Source: Fulvivirga ligni (GTDB lineage Bacteria; Bacteroidota; Bacteroidia; Cytophagales; Cyclobacteriaceae). From it: a stretch of 64,000 bases of DNA. The stretch covers positions 1,097,001 to 1,161,000 of the forward strand of contig NZ_CP089979.1 in assembly GCF_021389935.1 (NCBI RefSeq), written 5' to 3'. Below are positions 44,939 to 54,489 of this stretch, in pieces. How positions within the stretch are numbered: the stretch's first letter is position 1; the number at the start of each line of letters is the position of its first letter. Under the pieces are notes generated by a model that was not told where the DNA came from, made no database searches, and saw only the letters and a program-made list of their open reading frames with translations. The position numbers were made by a program, and so were the translations under genes.

Positions 44939-45430
44939 CTAAAACTTTAGTTCATCAATTTTTCTCTGCGGTGTAAGCTTCATGCTGCTGATATCTTCTC
45001 CTATTTCTACATGCACTAGGTTTACCTGATCATCATAAACTTCAGTAAGCACATCGTTAAATATTCTTATAGAGCTCAAGGTCTTAACACCGTCTAGCTC
45101 CATGTAAGTATAAATAGCATCATTCTCTACTTCGTGGCCCAGATATTTGGGTAGGGCACTTTTACCATTTACCGTTACCTTAAAGTGCTTTTTCATATAA
45201 GCCGCAACAAGCTCATCGGTAGTTTTGCCTACATCAGGGTTGTTGATATCTAAATATGGCTTGTTAAATGACTGGCGGAATGATTTTTCCAGGTCGTCAA
45301 TAAAAATATGATGAGTAAATTCTAAGGAATGATCCTTTTGGTTAAAATTTATCTCACAAACACTCACATGCATTGGGTGTACCCACGAAGATCCTACAAA
45401 CACAACCACTAACATTAAATACTTCAGCAT
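44939..45430 (-). CDS. DUF6702 family exported protein
   Basis: This protein (163 residues from the ATG at 45430; an ATG at 45460 would add ten) has a signal peptide (MLKYLMLVVVFVGSSWV) followed at once by HPMHVSVCEINF, the DUF6702 hallmark. The family is found beside HupE-like and M1 peptidase genes in Bacteroidota, exactly as here (HupE-M1 divergently at 45496-48314). Its function is unknown; a metal-related role is only inference from HupE and the zinc peptidase. Confidence 0.82.
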   Translation of the reverse strand: MLKYLMLVVVFVGSSWVHPMHVSVCEINFNQKDHSLEFTHHIFIDDLEKSFRQSFNKPYLDINNPDVGKTTDELVAAYMKKHFKVTVNGKSALPKYLGHEVENDAIYTYMELDGVKTLSSIRIFNDVLTEVYDDQVNLVHVEIGEDISSMKLTPQRKIDELKF

Positions 45431-45495
45431 TGATATAAATGTTTTATCTATTTCTAACAAATATAGCCTAAACTTGGCCCTTTAATTAAAGCATT

Positions 45496-46080
45496 ATGTC
45501 TCAATTTCAAATATATTTTGAATTTGGTCTAGATCATATCCTTGATATTGAAGCCTACGATCATATTTCATTTATTATTGCACTCTGTGCTATTTATCTA
45601 CTGGAAGATTGGAAAAAAGTATTGGTTTTGGTAACAGCCTTTACTATTGGTCATTCTATCACACTAGCACTTTCTACATTAGAAATACTCAATTTTGATC
45701 CACCAATAATTGAATTCCTTATTACTCTAACTATATTTTTAACCGCTTTGAGTAATATTTTGAAAAAGGAAAGAAGTCTATCTCAAAGGAAAATTCAAGT
45801 CAATTACTTATTAGCTCTGTTTTTTGGCCTGATACATGGCTTGGCATATTCCTATTCCCTTAAAAGTCTTCTTGGAAGTAGCAGAAATATAGTATCACAG
45901 TTATTTGCCTTTAATATAGGCCTGGAGGTCGGTCAAATAATTGTGGTTGCCATTTTCCTGCTAATTACTTTTATATTCGTAGATCTCATAGGTGTGAATA
46001 AAAGAGATTGGCGAATAGTCATTTCATCAGCAGTGGCTGGAGTCGCATTAAAATTAATGTTCGAAACAAAATTTTGGTAA
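45496..46080 (+). CDS. HupE/UreJ-family membrane protein
   Basis: This 194-residue protein has about six hydrophobic segments and the HupE/UreJ landmarks: FGLDHILDIEAYDHISFI near the N-terminus, VTAFTIGHSITLALS near residue 50 and FGLIHGLAYSYSLKSLL near 115. Histidines in these segments suit metal handling; HupE and UreJ transport nickel or cobalt for hydrogenase or urease in other bacteria. Neither enzyme is in this window, so the metal is open. It lies 14 nt upstream of the M1 peptidase gene. Confidence 0.87.
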   Translation: MSQFQIYFEFGLDHILDIEAYDHISFIIALCAIYLLEDWKKVLVLVTAFTIGHSITLALSTLEILNFDPPIIEFLITLTIFLTALSNILKKERSLSQRKIQVNYLLALFFGLIHGLAYSYSLKSLLGSSRNIVSQLFAFNIGLEVGQIIVVAIFLLITFIFVDLIGVNKRDWRIVISSAVAGVALKLMFETKFW

Positions 46081-46094
46081 TTAAATAAATAAGA

Positions 46095-48314
46095 ATGAGG
46101 AAACTAACACTTGGCTTAATCGCCCTTTTTGCCTGTCAGTTATCTTTTGCACAAGATAAACCTTGGCAAGGTAAATTTGAGCAGCTCGGCACCGAGCTTC
46201 CTACCCCTAATGAGTACAGAACAGGTTCTGGAGCTCCAGGTAGCGAATATTGGCAACAGCAGGCTAACTATGAAATAGAAGTAGAGCTTAATGACAATAA
46301 CCAGAGTATTGCAGGTAAGGAAAAAATTACCTATATCAATAACTCACCTGACAATCTTTCTTACCTATGGGTGCAGTTAGATCAGAATGTGAGAGAGAAA
46401 GAAACTAACACTCAAAAGATCAGCACTTCTGCAATTAGAGATTCTATCCCGGCAAAATTTGCAGCTTCTTTAGTAGAGTCTGATTATGACGGTGGTTTCA
46501 AAATCAAATCAGTAAAAGATAATTCTGGTAAAGATTTGAAACATGTTATCAACAAAACCATGATGAGAGTGGATCTTCCGGCTAATCTAAAGTCTGGCGA
46601 ATCTTACACTTTCAATATTGAGTGGAGCTATAACATCAATGACAGAATGGAAGATGGTGGAAGAAGTGGTCTTGAGTACTTCCCTAAAGATGATAACTAT
46701 CTTTACACTATCGCTCAGTTCTACCCTAGAATGGCTGTTTATGACGACTATGAAGGATGGCAAAACAAGCAGTTTTTAGGTAGAGGTGAGTTTGCACTTG
46801 TATTTGGAAACTTTGATGTGAAAATCACTGTACCTTCAGATCACATTGTAGCTTCTACAGGTACACTTCAGAACCCTAAAGATGTACTTACAAAAGATCA
46901 GATTAGCCGTTTTGAAAAAGCTAAAAAGTCTTTTGATGCACCGGTAATTATTGCAACTCAAGCTGAAGCTGAAGCAAGAGAAAAATCTAAGTCAACTAAA
47001 AAATCTACATGGTACTACCATGCTGATAATGTAAGAGACTTTGCTTTTGCTACTTCAAGAAAATTCATCTGGGATGCTCAGGCTGTGAAAATCGGAGATA
47101 AAACTCCTTTGGCTATGTCTTACTACCCTAAAGAAGGAAATCCTCTTTGGGAGAAAGAATCTACTAAAGCTGTAAAAAACACTTTAGAAACTTACTCTAA
47201 GTACACTATTGATTATCCTTACTCTAAGGCTATATCTGTACACGCTGCATCTATCGGTATGGAATATCCAATGATTTGCTTCAACTTCGGTAGACCAAAT
47301 CCTGATGGAACCTATAGCGATCAATTAAAATATAGAATGATCGGTGTTATTATTCACGAAGTAGGTCATAACTTCTTCCCAATGATCATCAACTCTGATG
47401 AGCGTCAGTGGACTTGGATGGATGAAGGTTTAAATACTTTTGTGCAGTACAGAACAGAGCAAGAGAAATATGATGATTTCCCTTCAAGAAGAGGACCTGC
47501 AAAAGACATCGTAAGATACATGAAGGGAGATACTAAATTTATTCGTCCTATCATGACTAACTCTGAGCAGATCGTTCAGTTTGGAAACAACGCTTACGCT
47601 AAGCCTGCTACAGCTTTAAATATTCTTAGAGAAACCGTAATGGGTCCTGAATTATTTGATGCTGCATTTAAAGAATATGCTACGAGATGGGCATTTAAAC
47701 ACCCTAAACCTGCTGATTTCTTTAGAACAATGGAAGATGCCTCAGCATTTGACCTAGACTGGTTCTGGAGAGGATGGTTCTATTCTGTAGATCACGTAGA
47801 TATGTCAATAGATGAGGTGAAGTGGTTCAAAATGAGATCTGAAGAAGATAATATTGAGAACAAAGGTAAGAAAGTGAAAAAAGGAGACCTTACAGCTAAA
47901 AATGAAGAGTCTTCTACTATGGATTTCAGCAACGGACCTGAGCCATTCTCATTAATCGAAACTGATTCAAGATACTATGGTGAATTCCAAAATCAGATAG
48001 ATGATAAGGCGGTAATTGCCAAGTTTGCTGATAAGAACTTCTACCAGGTGAAATTCCAGAACAAAGGCGGATTAGTAATGCCTATCATTGTTCAGTTTAC
48101 ATTCAAAGACGGAAGCAAAACTATAGAGAAAATACCTGCTGAAATCTGGAGAATGAACGAGGAATCAGCCACTAAGGTGTTCTCTTTCGATAAAGAAGTT
48201 ACTGACATTGTGTTAGATCCTAACTTGGAAACTGCAGATACTAATGTAGATGATAACATGTTCCCAAGAACTGAGAGCCCATCTAAATTTGATGAGTTTA
48301 AAGACAAGGAATAA
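46095..48314 (+). CDS. M1 family zinc metallopeptidase, exported (paralogue 1)
   Basis: This 739-residue enzyme has a signal peptide (LALFACQLSFAQ type) and an aminopeptidase-N-like layout. The zinc site is in VIIHEVGHNFFP near residue 421, with the third ligand Glu in WTWMDEGLNTF about 20 residues later. The usual GxMEN motif appears as GMEYPM, marking the divergent Bacteroidota M1 group. It probably trims peptides in the periplasm. It is a close paralogue of the protein at 51598 but lacks the extra C-terminal domain. Co-transcription with HupE is likely. Confidence 0.92.
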   Translation: MRKLTLGLIALFACQLSFAQDKPWQGKFEQLGTELPTPNEYRTGSGAPGSEYWQQQANYEIEVELNDNNQSIAGKEKITYINNSPDNLSYLWVQLDQNVREKETNTQKISTSAIRDSIPAKFAASLVESDYDGGFKIKSVKDNSGKDLKHVINKTMMRVDLPANLKSGESYTFNIEWSYNINDRMEDGGRSGLEYFPKDDNYLYTIAQFYPRMAVYDDYEGWQNKQFLGRGEFALVFGNFDVKITVPSDHIVASTGTLQNPKDVLTKDQISRFEKAKKSFDAPVIIATQAEAEAREKSKSTKKSTWYYHADNVRDFAFATSRKFIWDAQAVKIGDKTPLAMSYYPKEGNPLWEKESTKAVKNTLETYSKYTIDYPYSKAISVHAASIGMEYPMICFNFGRPNPDGTYSDQLKYRMIGVIIHEVGHNFFPMIINSDERQWTWMDEGLNTFVQYRTEQEKYDDFPSRRGPAKDIVRYMKGDTKFIRPIMTNSEQIVQFGNNAYAKPATALNILRETVMGPELFDAAFKEYATRWAFKHPKPADFFRTMEDASAFDLDWFWRGWFYSVDHVDMSIDEVKWFKMRSEEDNIENKGKKVKKGDLTAKNEESSTMDFSNGPEPFSLIETDSRYYGEFQNQIDDKAVIAKFADKNFYQVKFQNKGGLVMPIIVQFTFKDGSKTIEKIPAEIWRMNEESATKVFSFDKEVTDIVLDPNLETADTNVDDNMFPRTESPSKFDEFKDKE

Positions 48315-48331
48315 ATCTTAAAAAAATAACT

Positions 48332-48375
48332 ATGAAAAAAGGGTGATCTAGAATTCTAGATCACCCTTTTTTCAT
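48332..48375. terminator. 44-bp perfect palindrome acting as a bidirectional terminator
   Basis: 48332-48353 is the exact reverse complement of 48354-48375 with no spacer. A/T-runs lie at both ends, and it sits between the convergent M1 and M16 genes. Confidence 0.92.
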
Positions 48376-48391
48376 TTATAAAGCTTTATTC

Positions 48392-51367
48392 TTATTCCAT
48401 TTCCAAATCCACCTTCTCCACTTTGCCATACCCGAAAATATCTTCAAGGCTTAGTTCTTCTACTTCACCATAATTTTTAAGGTCTTCAAAATTGATTTTG
48501 TCTTTATTACCAATAAGAACGGTAACGTAAGATTGATTTTTAACATATTCATCATGGAATTTCTTGAGATCATCAAAAGTCATGTTCTGAACTTTATTGT
48601 ACACATCTTTTCTAATGTCATAGTCCAGGTCTAATCTTTTTGCGTTCTCATAATTCCATAATATACTAGATTTGGTAATCCTTTCACTTTCAATTTTTGA
48701 TAGTATGGCCTTTTTAGCCACTTCAAAATCACCAGCAGATTGGGGCATGTTATCCAGCAGGTTATTAATAGCCGCCATGGCTTCAGATTGCTTATCAGCC
48801 TGAGTACCTACATAAGCCAGAAGCACATCATCTTTATCAGACTTAGATGGAGTAGAGTAACTAGAGAAAACCGAATATGCTAAACCTTCAGCCTCTCTAA
48901 TCTCCTGGAATACCAGTGCCCCAAAATATTCGTTAAAAGCTCTCACCTCTGGAGCTATGCTTTTGTCATATTGGTTTCCTTTGGCTAACATGATGAACTC
49001 GGTCTGTACCATGTCATAGTTAGTCCAGTAAACCTTTGGCTTTTCAGTAGATGCTTGGGCAAATTCTACTGGCTCAGGGAGCGGAGTTAGTTTTTCAGGC
49101 ACCTTATGACCTTCATTAATTACTTTCTTAACGTCATCTATGGATCTTGGTCCATAATACAAAATGCTATGTTCCATTGTGGTGAGGTCATTTATCTTCT
49201 TGGTCAGATCAGAAGCTTGCAAAGCTTGGAGCTCGGCATTAGATAATACATTGGTAAATGAAGATTCTGCCCCGTATTGACCATAACTCATAAGTCCGCT
49301 GAATAAAATGGTTGACTTATTCTTCTTGGCATCCTCTCTGGCTTTAAGCTCTCTTTTAATGAACTCATCCAGAGCTTCTTGGTCTGGTTTTGCATGATGA
49401 AGCAGATCCTCGAATAGGGCAAGTGACTTCTCCATATTCTCATCAAGTCCGCTTAAGGTAATGTAGGTTCTATCTCCGGAAGCATATACATTCATGCTAC
49501 AACCTATTTTATAGAATTCCTTCTTAAACTCTTCTGCGTTTAATGAATCTGTGCCTAGAAACTCTAAGTATTCTACGGCCACTTTCATCGCAGGATCATT
49601 ATCGCTACCTATATCTAGCAGTAAAATGAGGTTGAAGAGCTCATTTTCTTTATTTTCAATAGAGAGTATTTCTATACCGGTTTTAGTCTTCGTTTTGGCT
49701 ATATCTTTCTCATAGTCAACAAATACCGGCTTCAACTGCGGACTCTTTTTTTCTTCCAGCTTTTTGTAAAAATCTGACTGAGCATCTCTGTTTACAGGTA
49801 CCTTGGTAATAAATGGCTTATCAACATGCTGTTTATTAGGGTCTTCACCGTTGTGCTTGTAAACTACTACATAGTTGTTTTTATAATTTTGCTTTACAAA
49901 CTCCATTACTTGTTCCTTAGTAATGGCCTCTATTTTATCCATCAGAGCAATGTGCTCTTCCCAGGGAATACCGTTTGTAAATGCCATTACCATATCGTTA
50001 GCTCTGCTCCAGTTATTTTCTAACTCTTGCATTTTGCCTTTTTTCATGTCAGTAACCACTGCATCTATGAGCCAATCATCAAACTCTCCCTTCTTTATCA
50101 ACTCTATCTGATCAAGGATTAACTGCTGCACTTCTTCCAGCGTTTGTCCGTCTTTTGGTTCACCATAAAAAGTATGAAGAGAATAATCATTCATGTTATC
50201 TACATAGCTGCCGGCGTTAAGTACTTTTTGCTGCTGCTTCAAATTAAGATCTATTAATCCTGCTTCAGAATTGCTCAGCATCATATCTACCAATGTTACC
50301 ATGGCATAATTAGGATCACTTGTGCCACCAAATCTGAACGCTAAAGAGACATTATCAGCATCCGGCCCGAAAACCTCAGCTACTCTTGGTTCTGTAATAG
50401 GTTTCTCCTCAATCTTCTCTAATGGCTTTAATTCTTTGTTAGGCTCCCAATTACCAAAATACTTGTCTACTATTTTAATAGTTTCAGTCGGATCAATATC
50501 ACCACTGATACAAATGGCCATATTATTAGGTCTGTAGTAGGTGTTAAAATATTTTTTTATCTCCGTAATGGAAGGATTTTTCAAATGATCTATTGTGCCT
50601 ATTACTGTTTGGGTGCCGTAAGGGTGTTCTTGAAAAGCCAACTCATACATAGCCTCATAGGCCTTCCATCCGTCATTATCTAAAGAGCGGTTTTTCTCCT
50701 CGTATACAGCCTCAAGCTCAGTGTGAAACAGTCGGTTAACTATTTTTCTGAATCTCGAACCTTCTATTTCCAGGAATTTATCCATTTCATTTGATGGGAT
50801 ATCTACAGTATACACCGTGCGGTCATTAGTCGTGTAGGCATTTAGACCCTTGCCACCTATGGCTGATATCATTTTATCATACTCATTCGGTATGGCGAAT
50901 TTGGCAGCCTCCCCAGAAACAAGATCAATTTGCTTATAGTAATCTTTGCGCTCCTGATCATCCGTGAGCTTAGCATAGGTGTTGAACATAGATTCAACAC
51001 TATCAAGAAGAGGTTCTTCTTTTTCATAATCTAGTGTACCAAATGCTTCCGTTCCTTTGAACATCATATGTTCCAGGTAGTGAGCAAGACCAGTGTTGCT
51101 TGCAGGATCATTTTTGCCACCTGCCTTAACAGGCATAAATACATGTGCTCGTGGTGCATCTTTATAAACACTTAAATAAACCTTTAGTCCATTGTCTAAA
51201 GTATAAATCCTGGTGTTAGAAGGATCTGAGGTTACGTACTCGTAGGCATAGCCGCCTTCTTCTCCTGTTTTTGTAGCATACTTAGGCTCATTCTCCTCTT
51301 TGGAAGGATTACATGAAATAAGTATGCTGAAGAGCATTAAAAACAAAATATTAAAAGGTTGTCTCAT
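48392..51367 (-). CDS. M16 family (insulinase/pitrilysin) metallopeptidase lipoprotein
   Basis: This 991-residue protein has a lipoprotein signal (LFSILISCNPSKEEN) and two M16 halves. The first half holds the inverted zinc motif HYLEHMMFKG near residue 92 with the downstream Glu in ELEAVYEEKNRSLDND. The second half lacks it, as is usual for the structural half. Single-chain M16 enzymes close like a clam on peptides. Lipid anchoring suggests action at the outer membrane. It lies between two M1 peptidase paralogues, pointing to shared peptide breakdown. Confidence 0.92.
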   Translation of the reverse strand: MRQPFNILFLMLFSILISCNPSKEENEPKYATKTGEEGGYAYEYVTSDPSNTRIYTLDNGLKVYLSVYKDAPRAHVFMPVKAGGKNDPASNTGLAHYLEHMMFKGTEAFGTLDYEKEEPLLDSVESMFNTYAKLTDDQERKDYYKQIDLVSGEAAKFAIPNEYDKMISAIGGKGLNAYTTNDRTVYTVDIPSNEMDKFLEIEGSRFRKIVNRLFHTELEAVYEEKNRSLDNDGWKAYEAMYELAFQEHPYGTQTVIGTIDHLKNPSITEIKKYFNTYYRPNNMAICISGDIDPTETIKIVDKYFGNWEPNKELKPLEKIEEKPITEPRVAEVFGPDADNVSLAFRFGGTSDPNYAMVTLVDMMLSNSEAGLIDLNLKQQQKVLNAGSYVDNMNDYSLHTFYGEPKDGQTLEEVQQLILDQIELIKKGEFDDWLIDAVVTDMKKGKMQELENNWSRANDMVMAFTNGIPWEEHIALMDKIEAITKEQVMEFVKQNYKNNYVVVYKHNGEDPNKQHVDKPFITKVPVNRDAQSDFYKKLEEKKSPQLKPVFVDYEKDIAKTKTKTGIEILSIENKENELFNLILLLDIGSDNDPAMKVAVEYLEFLGTDSLNAEEFKKEFYKIGCSMNVYASGDRTYITLSGLDENMEKSLALFEDLLHHAKPDQEALDEFIKRELKAREDAKKNKSTILFSGLMSYGQYGAESSFTNVLSNAELQALQASDLTKKINDLTTMEHSILYYGPRSIDDVKKVINEGHKVPEKLTPLPEPVEFAQASTEKPKVYWTNYDMVQTEFIMLAKGNQYDKSIAPEVRAFNEYFGALVFQEIREAEGLAYSVFSSYSTPSKSDKDDVLLAYVGTQADKQSEAMAAINNLLDNMPQSAGDFEVAKKAILSKIESERITKSSILWNYENAKRLDLDYDIRKDVYNKVQNMTFDDLKKFHDEYVKNQSYVTVLIGNKDKINFEDLKNYGEVEELSLEDIFGYGKVEKVDLEME

Positions 51368-51597
51368 AAGTAAGTTGGTTAATGTGAAATAAATTTATGG
51401 AAATATTATTGAAAAATATAAATTCAATCATAAATCGTAACATCCTCGCATTCTTACCTTTCACCATTGCTATTTACCCATAAACATGAAACGCTTAATC
51501 TGGTGTAATTCCATACCATTTGCCATGAAAAATATATAGTTTTGTTTAGTGCTATCTCGTGCAGATAGCAAATGCTTTTTTAACCACACTTAATGAT

Positions 51598-54123
51598 ATG
51601 AGAAGATTATTTTTATTAATGCTATTTGCTTCCGTAACCTGGAGCGCCGCACAGGCACAGGAAGGATGGGGGCAAAAATTTGAGCAGTTAGGTCAGCAAT
51701 TACCTACTCCTAACGCTTACAGAACCGGATCAGGAGCTCCCGGTGTTAAATACTGGCAGCAACAGGCCGACTACAAGATAGATGTTGCCATTGATGATAA
51801 AACTCAAGTGCTTACAGGTTCTGAAACTATAAAGTACCATAATAACTCACCTGATGTACTTACCTACCTTTGGGTACAGTTAGATCAAAATGTGAGAGCT
51901 AAAGGTAATTTAGATGATGCCACTAGCACAGGAACGGTAAGAGATTCAGTCCCTACAAAATTCTTTGAATCTTCTATGGGTACAGATGCTTCTGGTTATG
52001 AAGGTGGTTATAAAATTAAGTCTGTTAAAGACGAAAGTGGCAAGGCCCTACCTCACACCATCAACAGAACGATGATGCGTGTAGACCTTCCTTCTCCACT
52101 TAAGTCTGGTGAGTCATTTACTTTCTCTATTGACTGGTCTTACAATATTTATGACAGAATGAGAATAGGAGGCCGCGGTGGTTACGAGTACTTCCCTGAA
52201 GATGATAACTATGCCTACACTTGCGCACAGTGGTTTCCAAGAATGGCTGTCTATGATGACTATGAAGGATGGCAAAACAAGCAGTTCATCGGTAGAGGTG
52301 AGTTTGCTTTAGCTTTCGGAGACTATGAAGTAAATATTACAGTGCCTGAAGACCATATCGTGGCAGCTACAGGGGTACTTCAAAACCCTAAGCAGGTACT
52401 TACTAAAACTCAGCAAGAAAGATTTGAGAAAGCTAAAAAATCTTATGATAAGCCTGTATTTATCGTAACTGAAGATGAGGCTAAAGAAAAAGAAAAGAAA
52501 AAGGCATCTAAAACCAGCACATGGTCATTCAAAGCTGATAATGTGAGGGATTTTGCTTTTGCTTCTTCAAGAAAATATATCTGGGATGCTCAAGCTGTAA
52601 AACTTCCTACTGCTACTCCATTGGCTATGTCTTTCTATCCTAAAGAAGGAAATCCATTATGGGCTGATGAGTCAACAAAGGCGATTAAAAACACGCTTGA
52701 GATTTACTCTGAGCGTACATTCGACTACCCTTATCCAGTTGCTATCTCAGTAAATGCTGCCAACCAAGGTATGGAGTATCCAATGATTTGCTTCAACTAT
52801 GGCCGTCCAAGAAATGGAGAAATATCTGAAAGACTGATTGATGGTACCGTGAGTGTAATCGTGCACGAAGTGGGTCACAACTACTTCCCTATGATTGTAA
52901 ACTCTGATGAGCGCCAGTGGACATGGATGGATGAAGGTTTGAACACTTTCCTTGAAAAAGAAACTAAAAGGGTGAGATACCCAGAATTGGATTTAGTTTG
53001 GGGAACTCCTAAAGGCGTAATTCGCTATATGAAAGGTGATACTAAATATATCACTCCTATCATGACTAACTCTGAGCAAGTGAAGCAGTTTGGTTATAAC
53101 GCATATGGAAAACCTTCTGCAGCGCTTACAGTACTAAGAGAAGTAGTAATGGGACCTGAGCTTTTCGACGCTGCTTTTAAAGAATACTCTAACAGATGGA
53201 TGTTTAAGCACCCTAAGCCAGCAGATTTCTTCAGAACAATGGAAGATGCCTCAGCTGTTGACCTTGATTGGTTCTGGAGAGGATGGTTCTATTCAGTGGA
53301 TCATGTAGATGTGAACCTGGCTGAAGTGAAATGGTTCAAAATGAGAAGTGAATCAGATAATATCGAGAATAAAGGTAAGTCAGTAGCCACTGGTGATCTT
53401 CAGTCTGGTGAAAAAGAAGCTGCTATGGATTTCAGCAGTGGTCCAGAGCCTTTCTCATTAATAGAGACAGATGCCAGATATTATGGAGAATTTCAAAACC
53501 AGATAGATGATAAAGCTGTGATGGCCAAATTTGCGGATAAGAACTTCTATCAAATCAAATTTGAAAACCAGGGTGGACTTGTTACTCCTTTGGTAGTGCA
53601 GTTTACCTTCAAAGATGGTTCTAAAACCACAGAAACTATTCCTGCAGAAATCTGGAGAATGAATGAAAAAGAAGTAACTAAAGTTTTCGCTTTTGAAAAA
53701 GAAGTTACTGACATTACTATAGATCCTGAAGAAAAAACAGGTGATACTAACCTTGAGGATAACGTATTCCCAAGAGTAGAAAAAGTTTCGAAGTTTGATG
53801 AGTTCAAATCAAAGATTGATAAAAACGCAAAAGTAGATGCTAGTGGCAAATGGTCGTTCTCTATGACCACACCTGACGGCAACACTACTACAGGTACTTT
53901 GAACTTAAAAGGTAAGAAAAACAAATATTCTGGAAACTTAGTAACTGAAAGTGGAAATAAGCTTGACCTTACATCTGTATCATTAGAAGGAAATGTTCTA
54001 AAATTCTCTTTCAAATATGAAGGAATGGATGGTTCATCTGAGGTTATAATTATCAAAGATGAATTCAACGGAACTTTAACACTTAGCTCTATGGGTACAT
54101 TTGATGTTACTGGTAAGAGATAA
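51598..54123 (+). CDS. M1 family zinc metallopeptidase, exported (paralogue 2 with extra C-terminal domain)
   Basis: The ATG at 51598 gives a clean signal peptide (MRRLFLLMLFASVTWSAAQAQ); a GTG at 51559 would only add residues before it. The 841-residue protein is highly similar along about 735 residues to the protein at 46095, including VIVHEVGHNYFP and WTWMDEGLNTF. It then adds about 100 beta-rich residues (GKWSFSMTTPDGNTTTG, EFNGTLTLSSMGTFDV) resembling a small lipocalin-like module. This looks like a local duplication followed by gain or loss of the tail. Confidence 0.92.
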   Translation: MRRLFLLMLFASVTWSAAQAQEGWGQKFEQLGQQLPTPNAYRTGSGAPGVKYWQQQADYKIDVAIDDKTQVLTGSETIKYHNNSPDVLTYLWVQLDQNVRAKGNLDDATSTGTVRDSVPTKFFESSMGTDASGYEGGYKIKSVKDESGKALPHTINRTMMRVDLPSPLKSGESFTFSIDWSYNIYDRMRIGGRGGYEYFPEDDNYAYTCAQWFPRMAVYDDYEGWQNKQFIGRGEFALAFGDYEVNITVPEDHIVAATGVLQNPKQVLTKTQQERFEKAKKSYDKPVFIVTEDEAKEKEKKKASKTSTWSFKADNVRDFAFASSRKYIWDAQAVKLPTATPLAMSFYPKEGNPLWADESTKAIKNTLEIYSERTFDYPYPVAISVNAANQGMEYPMICFNYGRPRNGEISERLIDGTVSVIVHEVGHNYFPMIVNSDERQWTWMDEGLNTFLEKETKRVRYPELDLVWGTPKGVIRYMKGDTKYITPIMTNSEQVKQFGYNAYGKPSAALTVLREVVMGPELFDAAFKEYSNRWMFKHPKPADFFRTMEDASAVDLDWFWRGWFYSVDHVDVNLAEVKWFKMRSESDNIENKGKSVATGDLQSGEKEAAMDFSSGPEPFSLIETDARYYGEFQNQIDDKAVMAKFADKNFYQIKFENQGGLVTPLVVQFTFKDGSKTTETIPAEIWRMNEKEVTKVFAFEKEVTDITIDPEEKTGDTNLEDNVFPRVEKVSKFDEFKSKIDKNAKVDASGKWSFSMTTPDGNTTTGTLNLKGKKNKYSGNLVTESGNKLDLTSVSLEGNVLKFSFKYEGMDGSSEVIIIKDEFNGTLTLSSMGTFDVTGKR

Positions 54124-54142
54124 GACTTCTTGAAGAATCAGT

Positions 54143-54176
54143 AAAAGCCTTCCCGAGAAAACGGGAAGGCTTTTTT
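54143..54176 (+). terminator. Rho-independent terminator of M1 paralogue 2
   Basis: A 9-bp GC-rich stem within 54146-54170 (GCCTTCCCG with CGGGAAGGC) has a six-base loop and a six-T run, 23 nt past the stop. Confidence 0.9.
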
Positions 54177-54314
54177 ATTTAAATATGGCAACCCCGCAAA
54201 TTGCATTACTAATTTTGGCTTCTTTGAGAATTTAAAATGTGATTATGAAAATTGCAATGTAGAGAAGTTCTATAGCGAGAAATTCTTAATAAAACTACCC
54301 TATCTCTCTCCATT

Positions 54315-54343
54315 TAAAGTTTACTGTTTAAACAGATACTTTA
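54315..54343. promoter_or_regulatory. Candidate operator dyad upstream of susC
   Basis: A perfect 12-bp palindrome, CTGTTTAAACAG (54324-54335), is flanked by inverted TAAAGT (54315-54320) and ACTTTA (54338-54343). It lies 55 nt upstream of the predicted -33 element, within the 366-nt gap 54124-54489. Confidence 0.4.
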
Positions 54344-54397
54344 ACATCATTTTTGCAAAATAATATACCTTGTCAAGATTTTAATCCGAAATAACAT

Positions 54398-54427
54398 TTT
54401 GTTTTTAAGATTGGGTGTCTTAATTTG
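54398..54427 (+). promoter_or_regulatory. Possible promoter of the susCD operon
   Basis: TTTG (54398-54401), N18 and TTAATTTG (54420-54427), one base from TAnnTTTG. A small hairpin (CCCCA/TGGGG, 54439-54451) follows near the predicted transcript 5' end. Confidence 0.42.
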
Positions 54428-54489
54428 GCATTTTGGTGCCCCAAACTGGGGTATGGTATTATAACTAAATTAACCTTAAACAACTAATT

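Noticed and set aside
51559-51597. GTG start for M1 paralogue 2
   Set aside because: It would put 13 residues before a complete signal peptide that begins at the ATG 51598.
53550-54068. 172-residue open frame antisense to the M1 paralogue 2 C-terminus
   Set aside because: Shadow of a well-supported coding region; no domain or signal.
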